Source: Nocardioides sp. NBC_00368 (GTDB lineage: Bacteria; Actinomycetota; Actinomycetes; Propionibacteriales; Nocardioidaceae). Taken from it: a stretch of DNA of 64,000 nt. Both the position numbers and the translations under genes were made by a program. Of this stretch, positions 16,262 to 23,198 are shown piece by piece. The DNA lies in assembly GCF_036090055.1 (NCBI RefSeq), contig NZ_CP107970.1, forward strand, positions 1,242,501 through 1,306,500. Reading direction: 5' to 3'. The notes under the pieces were generated by a model. The model ran no database searches. It saw only the letters and a list, made by a program, of their open reading frames with translations, and was not told the DNA's origin. Within the stretch, counting starts at the first letter, position 1; each line of letters opens with the position of its first letter.

Positions 16262-17161
16262 TCAGGACAATGGCTCCCACTCGGAACCCGCCTGCTGATA
16301 CACGGTAGCGCGGTCGCCGTCGAGAACGGCGATGACGAGCTTGTCCTGTGCAGTGTAGGAGGCCGCGCTGGTGCCATCGGGAATCGCGGCCGAGGTCCAG
16401 GTCGACCCCATGTCAGTACTGACCTGGGCGTCACCCATGCCGACGACGAACAGATCTTGTCCGCCGCCGCCGACAGCAACCGACATGGACCCCATGCCGC
16501 CGCCCATTGCATCCCAGGTGCGGCCGCCATCGGTCGTTCTGGCGGCGCCGGCCTGCATCGATGGCGCGATCGCTACGTCGGGGTTCGACGGGTCTACCCA
16601 GATGGTGCCCATGAAGTCCATGCCCTGCGAACTGCGCCGCTCGAATGTCGTTCCGCCGTCCTCCGAGACGAGGATCCCTGCTTGGGGTGAGGCCACGTAA
16701 ACCACCCTCCCTGAAGCACCGACGCCGTGAACATCAGATACCGGCAATCCGGAGACCGAGTCGAACGTCGAGCCGTCGTCCGTTGAGGCGTACAGGCCCT
16801 CGTGGCCGCCGGCAAGCACGGTGTCTCCTGATTGCGCCCAGCCCATGACGTCCTTGTTGTTGAGCGACTCGATCTGCGTCCAGCCCCCGGCAGGGTTGCG
16901 GTACCCGGCTCCGCCGTGGCCTCCGACGAACAGCCGGTCGCCAACCTGGCCAACCGCGTGCAAATCGCCGCCGACGACGGGCCCTCGTCGACCCTCGGAA
17001 CCACCTGCCTCGGTGCCGTTGCTCGACCGCTGGGTCAGGTACGTGCCCATCGCGATCACGAGGACCGTGACGATGAGAAGTGGTGCGACGACCTTACGGG
17101 CGCGTGGCGTTAGGCCGAAGATTCGATCGCTGCTGGGGTCGGTCATGCGAGTCCTGTCCAT
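16262..17161 (-). CDS. BNR-repeat beta-propeller, membrane-anchored (F510_1955-like)
   Basis: This 299-residue protein has one N-terminal anchor (VVAPLLIVTVLVIAMGTYL, about residues 25-43) and an extracytoplasmic propeller with Asp-box repeats (STDDGSTFDSV, SEDGGTTFERRS, TTDGGRTWDAM, STDMGSTWTSA). It opens with DLHAVGQVGDRLFVGGHGG, comparable to HIHGLGID in the lipoprotein at 5996. It lacks a lipobox, unlike that paralogue. The gene heads the transcript that continues into the BlaI repressor and M56 protease, so it is a candidate signal-sensing or buffering partner; this is inference. Two in-frame starts (17161, 17146) are possible. Confidence 0.75.
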   Translation of the reverse strand: MDRTRMTDPSSDRIFGLTPRARKVVAPLLIVTVLVIAMGTYLTQRSSNGTEAGGSEGRRGPVVGGDLHAVGQVGDRLFVGGHGGAGYRNPAGGWTQIESLNNKDVMGWAQSGDTVLAGGHEGLYASTDDGSTFDSVSGLPVSDVHGVGASGRVVYVASPQAGILVSEDGGTTFERRSSQGMDFMGTIWVDPSNPDVAIAPSMQAGAARTTDGGRTWDAMGGGMGSMSVAVGGGGQDLFVVGMGDAQVSTDMGSTWTSAAIPDGTSAASYTAQDKLVIAVLDGDRATVYQQAGSEWEPLS

Positions 17162-17203
17162 GAGGGGCCCGGTTTATCTGCACCGGGCTCTGCGCCGTAC
17201 TAT

Positions 17204-17222
17204 CCACTATGGACGATAGTAG
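17204..17222. promoter_or_regulatory. BlaI/CopY-type operator in divergent promoter
   Basis: CCACTA-N7-TAGTAG (one mismatch) lies in the 80-bp space between the leftward BNR-blaI-M56 genes and the rightward tlpA-ccdA genes. A wider imperfect dyad (TACTATCC / GGACGATAGTA) surrounds it. It can control both directions. Confidence 0.7.
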
Positions 17223-17241
17223 ATGACTGGAGGGTGACGGA

Positions 17242-17817
17242 ATGCGGCGCAACGTGCGCACGGCGGTTGTGGTCATCGTGGTCGGCGCGATCCTCGGCGT
17301 TGGCTGGTGGCAGTTGCGCGAGACCCGATCGCATGCCCGCAGCACAGACGCTGGAGAAGTCGGTTTGACGCTCTATTCCGGGGATGAGGGCATCCCGCTT
17401 CCGAATGTCGAGGGCGAGACCATCGCCGGTGAGATGCTCTCGCTGGCTGACCTTCGTGGTCACGTGATCGTCCTCAACGTTTGGGGGTCGTGGTGTGCGC
17501 CTTGCCGTGCAGAGGCGCCGGATCTCGCAAAGATCTCGAAAGAATCCGCTCCACGGGGCGTACGGTTCGTCGGGATCGACGTGCGCGACAACCCTGCGGC
17601 CGGCCTGGCCTTCGAGCGCAAGTTCGGGATCACCTACCCGAGCTTCAACGACCAGGACGGGCTCGTGCTTGCCTCGTTCACCGGCATAGTGCCGGTCAGT
17701 GCCGTCCCCTCGACCCTGGTCATCGACCGCAACGGGTTCATTCGCGCCCGCAACATCGGCCGCATCGACGCCACCACTCTGCGCGGCCTGATCGAGGACG
17801 CGGAGAAGCTCGGATGA
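17242..17817 (+). CDS. TlpA/ResA-like membrane-anchored thioredoxin
   Basis: This 191-residue protein has an N-terminal anchor (TAVVVIVVGAILGVGWWQL) and an extracytoplasmic thioredoxin fold. The active site is WGSWCAPCRAEAP (CxxC at about residues 89-92) and the cis-proline region is SAVPSTLVIDRNGFI. TlpA/ResA proteins reduce apocytochrome c cysteines or prepare copper sites of oxidases. It is coupled by ATGA overlap to ccdA, its expected electron donor, and starts 20 bp after a BlaI-type operator. The ribosome site GGAGGGTGA precedes the ATG. Confidence 0.92.
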   Translation: MRRNVRTAVVVIVVGAILGVGWWQLRETRSHARSTDAGEVGLTLYSGDEGIPLPNVEGETIAGEMLSLADLRGHVIVLNVWGSWCAPCRAEAPDLAKISKESAPRGVRFVGIDVRDNPAAGLAFERKFGITYPSFNDQDGLVLASFTGIVPVSAVPSTLVIDRNGFIRARNIGRIDATTLRGLIEDAEKLG

Positions 17818-18587
17818 CTCATGCGCTGTCGATCGGTGCCACAGTCGCCTACGGGCCACTCCTGGTGGCCATCCTGGTGGCTATTCTCGCGGGCGCGATC
17901 TCGTTCCTCAGCCCGTGTTGTCTGCCGCTGGTCCCTGGCTACCTTGCCTACGTGACTGGCGCGGCGGGAGCGGACGCCGCGGGCGAGGCCAGCGCCAGGA
18001 AACGGTCGACCGCAGTAGTGGGGACCGCACTGTTCGTGCTTGGGTTCGCCGTGGTGTTCACCAGTTACGGAGCGCTGTTCGGCACGATCGGCGGCACTCT
18101 GGTCCGACATCAGGATCTGCTCATCCGGATCCTCGGAGTCGTCACGATTTTCCTGGGCCTGGTGTTCGCTGGTGTGTTGGGGGCAGTGCCGGGGCTATCA
18201 CGTACCTTCCGACTCGGCTACCAACCGACGGTCGGCCTCGCTGGGGCTCCGGTGCTCGGAGTCATGTTCGGTATCGGTTGGACGCCATGCATCGGTCCGA
18301 CGCTTGCGGCGGTGCTCGCCCTCGCGACCACCAGCGGTACAGCCGGTCGCGGGGCCCTGCTGTCCTTCGCGTACAGCCTCGGCCTCGGGATCCCGTTCCT
18401 GCTGGCCGCCATGGGCATCAGCCGCGCCTTTCGCGTCTTCGCGTTCGCCCGGCGTCACGCGCAATCCGTGATGCGGATCGGCGGTGCCATGCTGGTGGTT
18501 CTGGGGGTCCTGGAGGTCACTGGCATCTGGGGTGCCTGGCTGGCAAGCCTGCGCACGCTCTTCGGCACGTGGCAGGTGCCGCTGTGA
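17814..18587 (+). CDS. ccdA: CcdA cytochrome c biogenesis / thiol transporter
   Basis: This 257-residue membrane protein has six helices and the two redox cysteines of the family, in SPCCLPLVPGYLAYVTG (helix 1) and GIGWTPCIGPTLAAVLA (helix 4). CcdA moves electrons from cytosolic thioredoxin to extracytoplasmic thioredoxins such as the adjacent TlpA. An additional Cys next to the first active cysteine (PCC) is notable. It overlaps tlpA (ATGA) and the next gene (GTGA), so the three are one translational unit. Confidence 0.93.
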   Translation: MTHALSIGATVAYGPLLVAILVAILAGAISFLSPCCLPLVPGYLAYVTGAAGADAAGEASARKRSTAVVGTALFVLGFAVVFTSYGALFGTIGGTLVRHQDLLIRILGVVTIFLGLVFAGVLGAVPGLSRTFRLGYQPTVGLAGAPVLGVMFGIGWTPCIGPTLAAVLALATTSGTAGRGALLSFAYSLGLGIPFLLAAMGISRAFRVFAFARRHAQSVMRIGGAMLVVLGVLEVTGIWGAWLASLRTLFGTWQVPL

Positions 18588-19048
18588 CGCACGCCGCTGC
18601 ATGGTTCGCTCGGCATCCCATGCCTGCGGTCGTGCTTGCGCTTGCACTGCTTGGCGGCGCATCGTGGGAGGTCGCTTACGCCTTCGGTGCGCAAGGGTCG
18701 CCGGCGGCGCAATCGACCGTCTCGGAGGGCGGAGTTGCGCCGTCAGTGCCACCTGAGCCCAGCCAGGACGCGCCGCAGGCGCGGGTGGATCAAGCACATA
18801 GAGCTCTGCATGCCCTTGGCCGTGCCTGCAGGAAGCCTATTGCAGTTCGCGATCCTGACGCAGTGTCCCGGCCGACGGGTGTGATCGTGGCGTTCGCCCG
18901 AGATCACCCAGGCAGTGGCTTCCGAATCGATGGTGAGCCCGGCAGCACTCTTACGCTGCTCATCGTCGTTCGGAACGTCCTGGAGTCATGTGATCCTATG
19001 CTGGTCCCGAAGGTCGACGCGTTCATCCCGCGCGCATACCGCCCGTAG
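18584..19048 (+). CDS. Membrane-anchored protein of unknown function, coupled to ccdA
   Basis: This 154-residue protein has one N-terminal helix (PAVVLALALLGGASWEVAYAFG), a Ser/Pro linker and a small extracytoplasmic domain. The domain has two cysteines (GRACRKP and LESCDP) that could form a disulfide, plus RIDGEPGSTLTLLIVVRNVL. The GTG at 18584 overlaps the ccdA stop. I do not recognise the family. Co-translation with tlpA and ccdA suggests a thiol-redox client or copper-site assembly partner; this is inference. Confidence 0.75.
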   Translation: MTHAAAWFARHPMPAVVLALALLGGASWEVAYAFGAQGSPAAQSTVSEGGVAPSVPPEPSQDAPQARVDQAHRALHALGRACRKPIAVRDPDAVSRPTGVIVAFARDHPGSGFRIDGEPGSTLTLLIVVRNVLESCDPMLVPKVDAFIPRAYRP

Positions 19049-19165
19049 TAGCCATCGAGGCAGCGGGGGAGAGCACATCGAGGGGACGATCCCGCCGCGG
19101 AGGTGGCGCTGCTATGGACCTGGTATCGCATAGGGGCGTCGGCTCACTCGCGTGGGCGTGTCGGC

Positions 19166-19393
19166 TCAAGGGGGACCAGACCGCTGTTGTCCACGCAACT
19201 CGGCGATCTCGGCATGAAGTCGGTCGATCTCGGTCGGCCGATCCTGGCTGTCCAAGTCTCCACAGCAGGAGCGCCCGTGGCCCATGCCGACTAGACCGCT
19301 TTGACGGTCACGCCGCATCGGGCGAACGCAGAACAGGTAGGTGAGCGTGATCGCTGCGGCCGCTACCAGCCCCGGAACCATCAGGTCGGTCAT
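19166..19393 (-). CDS. Small membrane protein with FCVRPMRR motif
   Basis: This 75-residue protein has one helix (VPGLVAAAAITLTYLFCVRPMRR), a short segment GMGHGRSCCGD with paired cysteines and a histidine, and a C-terminal charged helix. The CC/H cluster is a plausible Cu(I) site. It overlaps the upstream small gene by 4 bp (ATGA), so the pair is one unit under the operator at 19629. Comparable unnamed proteins occur in actinobacterial metal-resistance loci as far as I recall; function is unknown. Confidence 0.72.
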   Translation of the reverse strand: MTDLMVPGLVAAAAITLTYLFCVRPMRRDRQSGLVGMGHGRSCCGDLDSQDRPTEIDRLHAEIAELRGQQRSGPP

Positions 19394-19590
19394 GGGAGAT
19401 CCGATCGGGCTGCGGCGTCACGCTGGGCAGCCTTGAGTTGGTCGAGCTCGGCGCGAAGGCGAGCGAGCTCTTGCTCGTTTGCCGGCGGCGCTGACGTGTG
19501 GCCACCGGAGCGGCGCATCATGAAGAACATCATGAGTCCCATGCCCACCGGGCAGGCCAGGATGGCCACGGAGTACAGAAGCTGTGTCAT
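19390..19590 (-). CDS. Small membrane protein with CPVGMGLMM motif and coiled-coil tail
   Basis: This 66-residue protein opens with a helix (LLYSVAILACPVGMGLMMFFMMRRSGG) rich in Met with one Cys-Pro. A short amphipathic coiled coil follows (ANEQELARLRAELDQLKAAQRDAAA). The Met/Cys-lined helix is suggestive of copper binding. The start at 19590 has AAGGACAACC upstream; the longer frame from 19665 crosses the operator and is unlikely. It is the first gene of a two-gene operon 38 bp from a perfect BlaI-type dyad. Function is unknown. Confidence 0.75.
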   Translation of the reverse strand: MTQLLYSVAILACPVGMGLMMFFMMRRSGGHTSAPPANEQELARLRAELDQLKAAQRDAAARSDLP

Positions 19591-19628
19591 TGGAAGGTTG
19601 TCCTTTCGGAAGGCGAGGCATCCGCCAT

Positions 19629-19647
19629 CTACTAACTGAGATAGTAG
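19629..19647. promoter_or_regulatory. BlaI/CopY-type operator, perfect arms
   Basis: CTACTA-N7-TAGTAG lies 38 bp upstream of the two-gene small-membrane-protein operon on the minus strand. TACTAT on that strand is a possible -10 box. Confidence 0.8.
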
Positions 19648-19810
19648 GTTACTCCATGTGGCCACCCGCCGACAGCAGCCTCGACTCGAGCGAGGTGCCC
19701 GACCGTGCTCTTGCCAAACATTGCGTGAGAGGTCGCCATTCGGTACCCCAGTGTCAGTGATTCACGAGGGCGACGTGCGCGGAGCGGTGGTGAGTGGTCA
19801 CTGCTCGTGC

Positions 19811-21859
19811 TCACTGTTCGTGGGCATGACCGTCATCGTCCTCTGGGTAGACCAGCGTTCTGGTCGTGAGGTGTTTCGGGGCGTTCAGGGTCTCGCGGAT
19901 GATCCGGTCGTGATGGTCCAAGGTGAGATGCACATACGTCCCTTCACCGGGGTAGGCCAGAGCGAGCTCGGTCTCACCGGTGTTGGGGTCGCGTCCGAGC
20001 TGTACGACGGTGGGCGCGATCCCGGAGCCGTAGGGATCCGAGTCCAGGAGCTCCTGACCGCTCATGGGGATCCGGGTCTCGATGCCTGAGGCGCCGTTGG
20101 TGTCACTGGTGACCTGCTCGTACAAGACGAGTTCCGGTATCTGCCGCATGACGCGCACGGTCCGCTTCAACAGCTGAGCGGCCTGCTCAGCCGGCCAGGC
20201 CACGGTGATCGCTGTGGTGCCTCCGCGGAATTCAGAGGAAGTGGCCTTCAGGGTGATGGTAGTTCGACCCCGCTGCCACTGGAGTGGGGCCACGAAGCAT
20301 CCGGTTCCGCACCGACGCAGATGCAACGCTCGAGGTGCGGCGCCGCCCGGCGCAAGCGCGTTGGCCACGAGGTCGTACGTCGTCGTGTCGACGGCGTCCG
20401 CGGCCGGATGCATGTCCGGAGTGCTCAGCCGCACCAGCAGCTGACCTTGCGACGCCGTGAGCCCGATGCCGATCCAGCCGGCGCGACCTCCAGCTGCCGA
20501 CACCGGTCCGACAGGAGGTGGCGGGAAGGGCAATTCAAGATCGGGCTGAACCGGCGGCGCAAGGGAGGTCAATAGGGCGGAGACGGCGAGTACCGCACCA
20601 AGACCTGCCATCTCCACTCGGGCGGTCCACGACGGCTGCGTCGCGTCCGACCGTGCCGAGAGGTGCCGACGAGCCCACATCGCCAGTGCAGCGACGATCA
20701 CGACGATGGCGGCCTTCACGACCAACCAATGGCCGTATCTTGTTGCGGTCAACGTCTCGACCAGGCCCGCCGGCACGGCCAACACCAGCCCGCTCACGAC
20801 GCCGCTGCCGAGTACCAAGAGGAACAACCACACCGCGACGCGCGCGTAGCTGCGGACTACCTCCGCGGCGGAGGTACCTCGTCGGCGGCGGGACAGGCCG
20901 ACCCGCACGACGTGAACGAGGGCCCCGATCCAGACCGCGGCCGCACATAGGTGCACGAACGTCAGTGCGGCGCCCCACCCTGGACTGCTGGCCTGCGGAT
21001 GTGCTCGGACGCCTTCGGCAGCCGCCACTGCGACCAACATTGCGGCGGCGACGCTGCCACGCCGTGCAAGGCAGGCAGCAGTTGCCGCGGCGAACGCCAC
21101 CACTTCCACAGCAGCCACCAAACCGGGAGTCGTGTTGAGCAGTTCAAGGGGTCGCAAACGTGTCATGCCTGCGACCATTGACCCGCCGCCCAGTAGGACC
21201 ACGGCCAGGCCAACCGCGCTCACCAAGCCGAGCAGGCTGCCGGCGAGTAACCAGGGTTCCGGATCCTGTTCGCGAGCCTGCACCGAAGATGTGCGTCGCG
21301 CTATTCGGGCTCCTACTAATCCTCCGAGCGTGAGCGTGAGGCCGCTGAACAATCCCAGCCGCAGGATCGTCAGCGCTGCCAGGCCGCGGACCTCGGGGTC
21401 GCCGCCCCCGCCCAGTGTGAGGCCGGATCTGGATCCGACGGCGAACCGGTACTTGCCGGTCATCGTGTCGCCGTCATTGGCGGTGACCGTCCAGTCCACG
21501 ACGTACTGGCCGACTTCGAGCTCCTCGAGCACGGCAGCGCTCACCGTTCGCCCGTTCTCGCCCGACGTGGTTGTCCCAAGGCGGAACGCAGTCCCTTGTG
21601 GGCCTTCCAGCTCCAGGGCCGACTCGGCCGGAATGACCTCTTGGTCGAAAACCAGCTGGATCTGCTTCGGCGAGGTCGGGACGGCGCCCTCGACTGCCGG
21701 GGTGGCGAACAGCAGGGTCGCGTGCGCCTGCGCCGCCGGTGCTGCGAAAGCCAAAATCAGAACGCCGAGCAGGGCAGCGAGTGCAGCCTGACATCCTCCT
21801 CGCAATGACATCCGCCTCGCGGGGGCTGCGGTCGTCCGTACTACAAGCTTCACGCGCAC
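19811..21859 (-). CDS. CopC-CopD fusion copper-import/resistance protein with C-terminal extension
   Basis: This 682-residue protein comprises a signal peptide ending AAPAAQAHA, an N-terminal CopC domain starting HATLLFATPAVEG (the first His is a Cu(II) ligand) and ending with VDWTVTANDGDTMTGKYRFAVG, eight or nine membrane helices of CopD (YcnJ-like), then an extracytoplasmic C-terminal domain (residues about 445-682). YcnJ-type fusions handle copper import or delivery. The C-terminal domain and His-rich end (DDDGHAHEQ) are additional. It follows a degenerate BlaI-type operator at 21878. The GTG at 21859 has GGGAAAG upstream; GTG 21853 is an alternative. Confidence 0.88.
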   Translation of the reverse strand: MRVKLVVRTTAAPARRMSLRGGCQAALAALLGVLILAFAAPAAQAHATLLFATPAVEGAVPTSPKQIQLVFDQEVIPAESALELEGPQGTAFRLGTTTSGENGRTVSAAVLEELEVGQYVVDWTVTANDGDTMTGKYRFAVGSRSGLTLGGGGDPEVRGLAALTILRLGLFSGLTLTLGGLVGARIARRTSSVQAREQDPEPWLLAGSLLGLVSAVGLAVVLLGGGSMVAGMTRLRPLELLNTTPGLVAAVEVVAFAAATAACLARRGSVAAAMLVAVAAAEGVRAHPQASSPGWGAALTFVHLCAAAVWIGALVHVVRVGLSRRRRGTSAAEVVRSYARVAVWLFLLVLGSGVVSGLVLAVPAGLVETLTATRYGHWLVVKAAIVVIVAALAMWARRHLSARSDATQPSWTARVEMAGLGAVLAVSALLTSLAPPVQPDLELPFPPPPVGPVSAAGGRAGWIGIGLTASQGQLLVRLSTPDMHPAADAVDTTTYDLVANALAPGGAAPRALHLRRCGTGCFVAPLQWQRGRTTITLKATSSEFRGGTTAITVAWPAEQAAQLLKRTVRVMRQIPELVLYEQVTSDTNGASGIETRIPMSGQELLDSDPYGSGIAPTVVQLGRDPNTGETELALAYPGEGTYVHLTLDHHDRIIRETLNAPKHLTTRTLVYPEDDDGHAHEQ

Positions 21860-21877
21860 GTCTTTCCCAGTGAATTG

Positions 21878-21896
21878 CTACGACGATCGATAGTAG
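21878..21896. promoter_or_regulatory. BlaI/CopY-type operator upstream of copCD
   Basis: CTACGA-N7-TAGTAG (one mismatch) lies 19 bp upstream of the GTG of the CopC-CopD gene. Read on the minus strand TACTAT is present. Confidence 0.65.
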
Positions 21897-22012
21897 ACAA
21901 CGGCTCGACGGCTTGAGCAGCCACCTCTTATCGCGCGATTCAGGAGACGCCGGACTACAGCACAGCGAGCTGCACGCTTGGTCAGGCCTTCGCGGTCTTC
22001 GACAGTGGTTTG

Positions 22013-23119
22013 TCAGTGGCGGGAGTCGGGCTGGTGGGGGGCAGAACTCCAACGCTCGTCGATCCGGCCGAGCTTCCAGACAGCGACCGAAACACCCCAG
22101 GTGATGAGGAAGAGGAGCACAACGGCGTAGCCCACGTTCTCCAGATCGAGCGCTGCAATTGCGCCGAGTGGCCCGGTATCGATCCCGAGCTTCGCTGCCA
22201 GGAGGCCGACGAGCTCGACGCTGCCGATGAGGAGAGCGACGGCGACAGAGAGCGCAGTCACGATGATGTTGTAGTAGATCTTCCGCACGGGCCGAGCAAG
22301 GGCCCACCCGTAGGCCACGTTCATGAAGGCGCCGTCAAGGGTGTCCAGCAACGACATTCCGGCTGCGAAAAGGACCGGCAGTGTCAAGACTGCCCACCAG
22401 GGCACGTTGGAGGCGACGGCGCCACCTGCGATGACGAGCAGCCCAATCTCGGAGACCGTGTCGAATCCGAGGCCGAAGAGGAAGCCGGTCGGATACATGT
22501 GCCAAGGCTTGGAAACCATGCGGGTGACCTTGCCCAGGATCCGGTTCAGGAAGCCGCGGCTGTCCAGCTGGTGCTCGAGGGCAGCCTCGTCATACCTGCC
22601 TTGTCGCAACTCTCGAAGAACCCCCAGAATGCCCTTCAGGGAAGCGAGATTGATCAGCCCGATGAGCAACAGAAAGGTGCCGCTGACCGCCGTACCCCAG
22701 ATGCCGGCGACATGCTGCAGGGTCGATCCCTCGTCCCCGATGCCGCGGGCCAGGGCACGTACGCCGAGGGCTACTGCGAGCACCATGACGAGCACCACGG
22801 ACGAATGCCCCAGGCTGAACCAGAATCCGACGCTCATGGGCCTCTGCCCGTCGGCCATCAACTTCCTGGTGGTGTTGTCGATCGCCGCGATGTGGTCGGC
22901 GTCGAAGGCGTGGCGCATGCCGAGCGTGTAGGCGGTCAGGCCCAGGCCGATGCCGAGCACCTTGCCCCCGACGTCGTACTGATGTGGCCCAGCGACGCCG
23001 ACGAGGAGGCCCCAGCCGAGCACGTGGAGAAAGGCTACGAAACCGAGGGTCTTCGCCAAGCTCGCTCGTTGGTCCCATCCAAGCCGGGGCTGAGGCGGAG
23101 CATCGAGGCGCGTCGTCAT
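22013..23119 (-). CDS. NiCoT family nickel/cobalt transporter (HoxN/NixA-like)
   Basis: This 368-residue membrane protein has the NiCoT signature RHAFDADHIAAIDN in helix 2, which holds the essential metal-selectivity histidines and aspartates. It also has SLGHSSVV and GLGFDTVSEIGLL. The family imports Ni(II) or Co(II) with high affinity. A tandem-repeat element resembling a copper response-regulator site lies 60-79 bp upstream, and the sensor kinase gene precedes it. Its presence in a copper island is odd; it may import a metal that copper excess displaces. That is inference. Confidence 0.92.
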   Translation of the reverse strand: MTTRLDAPPQPRLGWDQRASLAKTLGFVAFLHVLGWGLLVGVAGPHQYDVGGKVLGIGLGLTAYTLGMRHAFDADHIAAIDNTTRKLMADGQRPMSVGFWFSLGHSSVVLVMVLAVALGVRALARGIGDEGSTLQHVAGIWGTAVSGTFLLLIGLINLASLKGILGVLRELRQGRYDEAALEHQLDSRGFLNRILGKVTRMVSKPWHMYPTGFLFGLGFDTVSEIGLLVIAGGAVASNVPWWAVLTLPVLFAAGMSLLDTLDGAFMNVAYGWALARPVRKIYYNIIVTALSVAVALLIGSVELVGLLAAKLGIDTGPLGAIAALDLENVGYAVVLLFLITWGVSVAVWKLGRIDERWSSAPHQPDSRH

Positions 23120-23178
23120 GACCGGGATCCTATGTAGTTGCAAAGCTCTCGCAATAAGGCTGGCGGTTCGGTCGGAGC

Positions 23179-23198
23179 AACCTTCATCAAACCTTCAT
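23179..23198. promoter_or_regulatory. Tandem repeat, likely response-regulator (CopR-like) site
   Basis: AACCTTCAT-CA-AACCTTCAT is a perfect 9-bp direct repeat at 11-bp spacing, as used by OmpR/PhoB regulators. Reverse-complemented it reads ATGAAGGTT twice, close to the TGAAGATTT tandem motif I recall for corynebacterial CopR. It overlaps the end of the kinase gene and lies upstream of the NiCoT gene. Confidence 0.65.

Noticed and set aside
21300..21330. CTACTA in the CopC-CopD gene
   Set aside because: Coding position without the opposite TAGTAG arm at 7-bp spacing.
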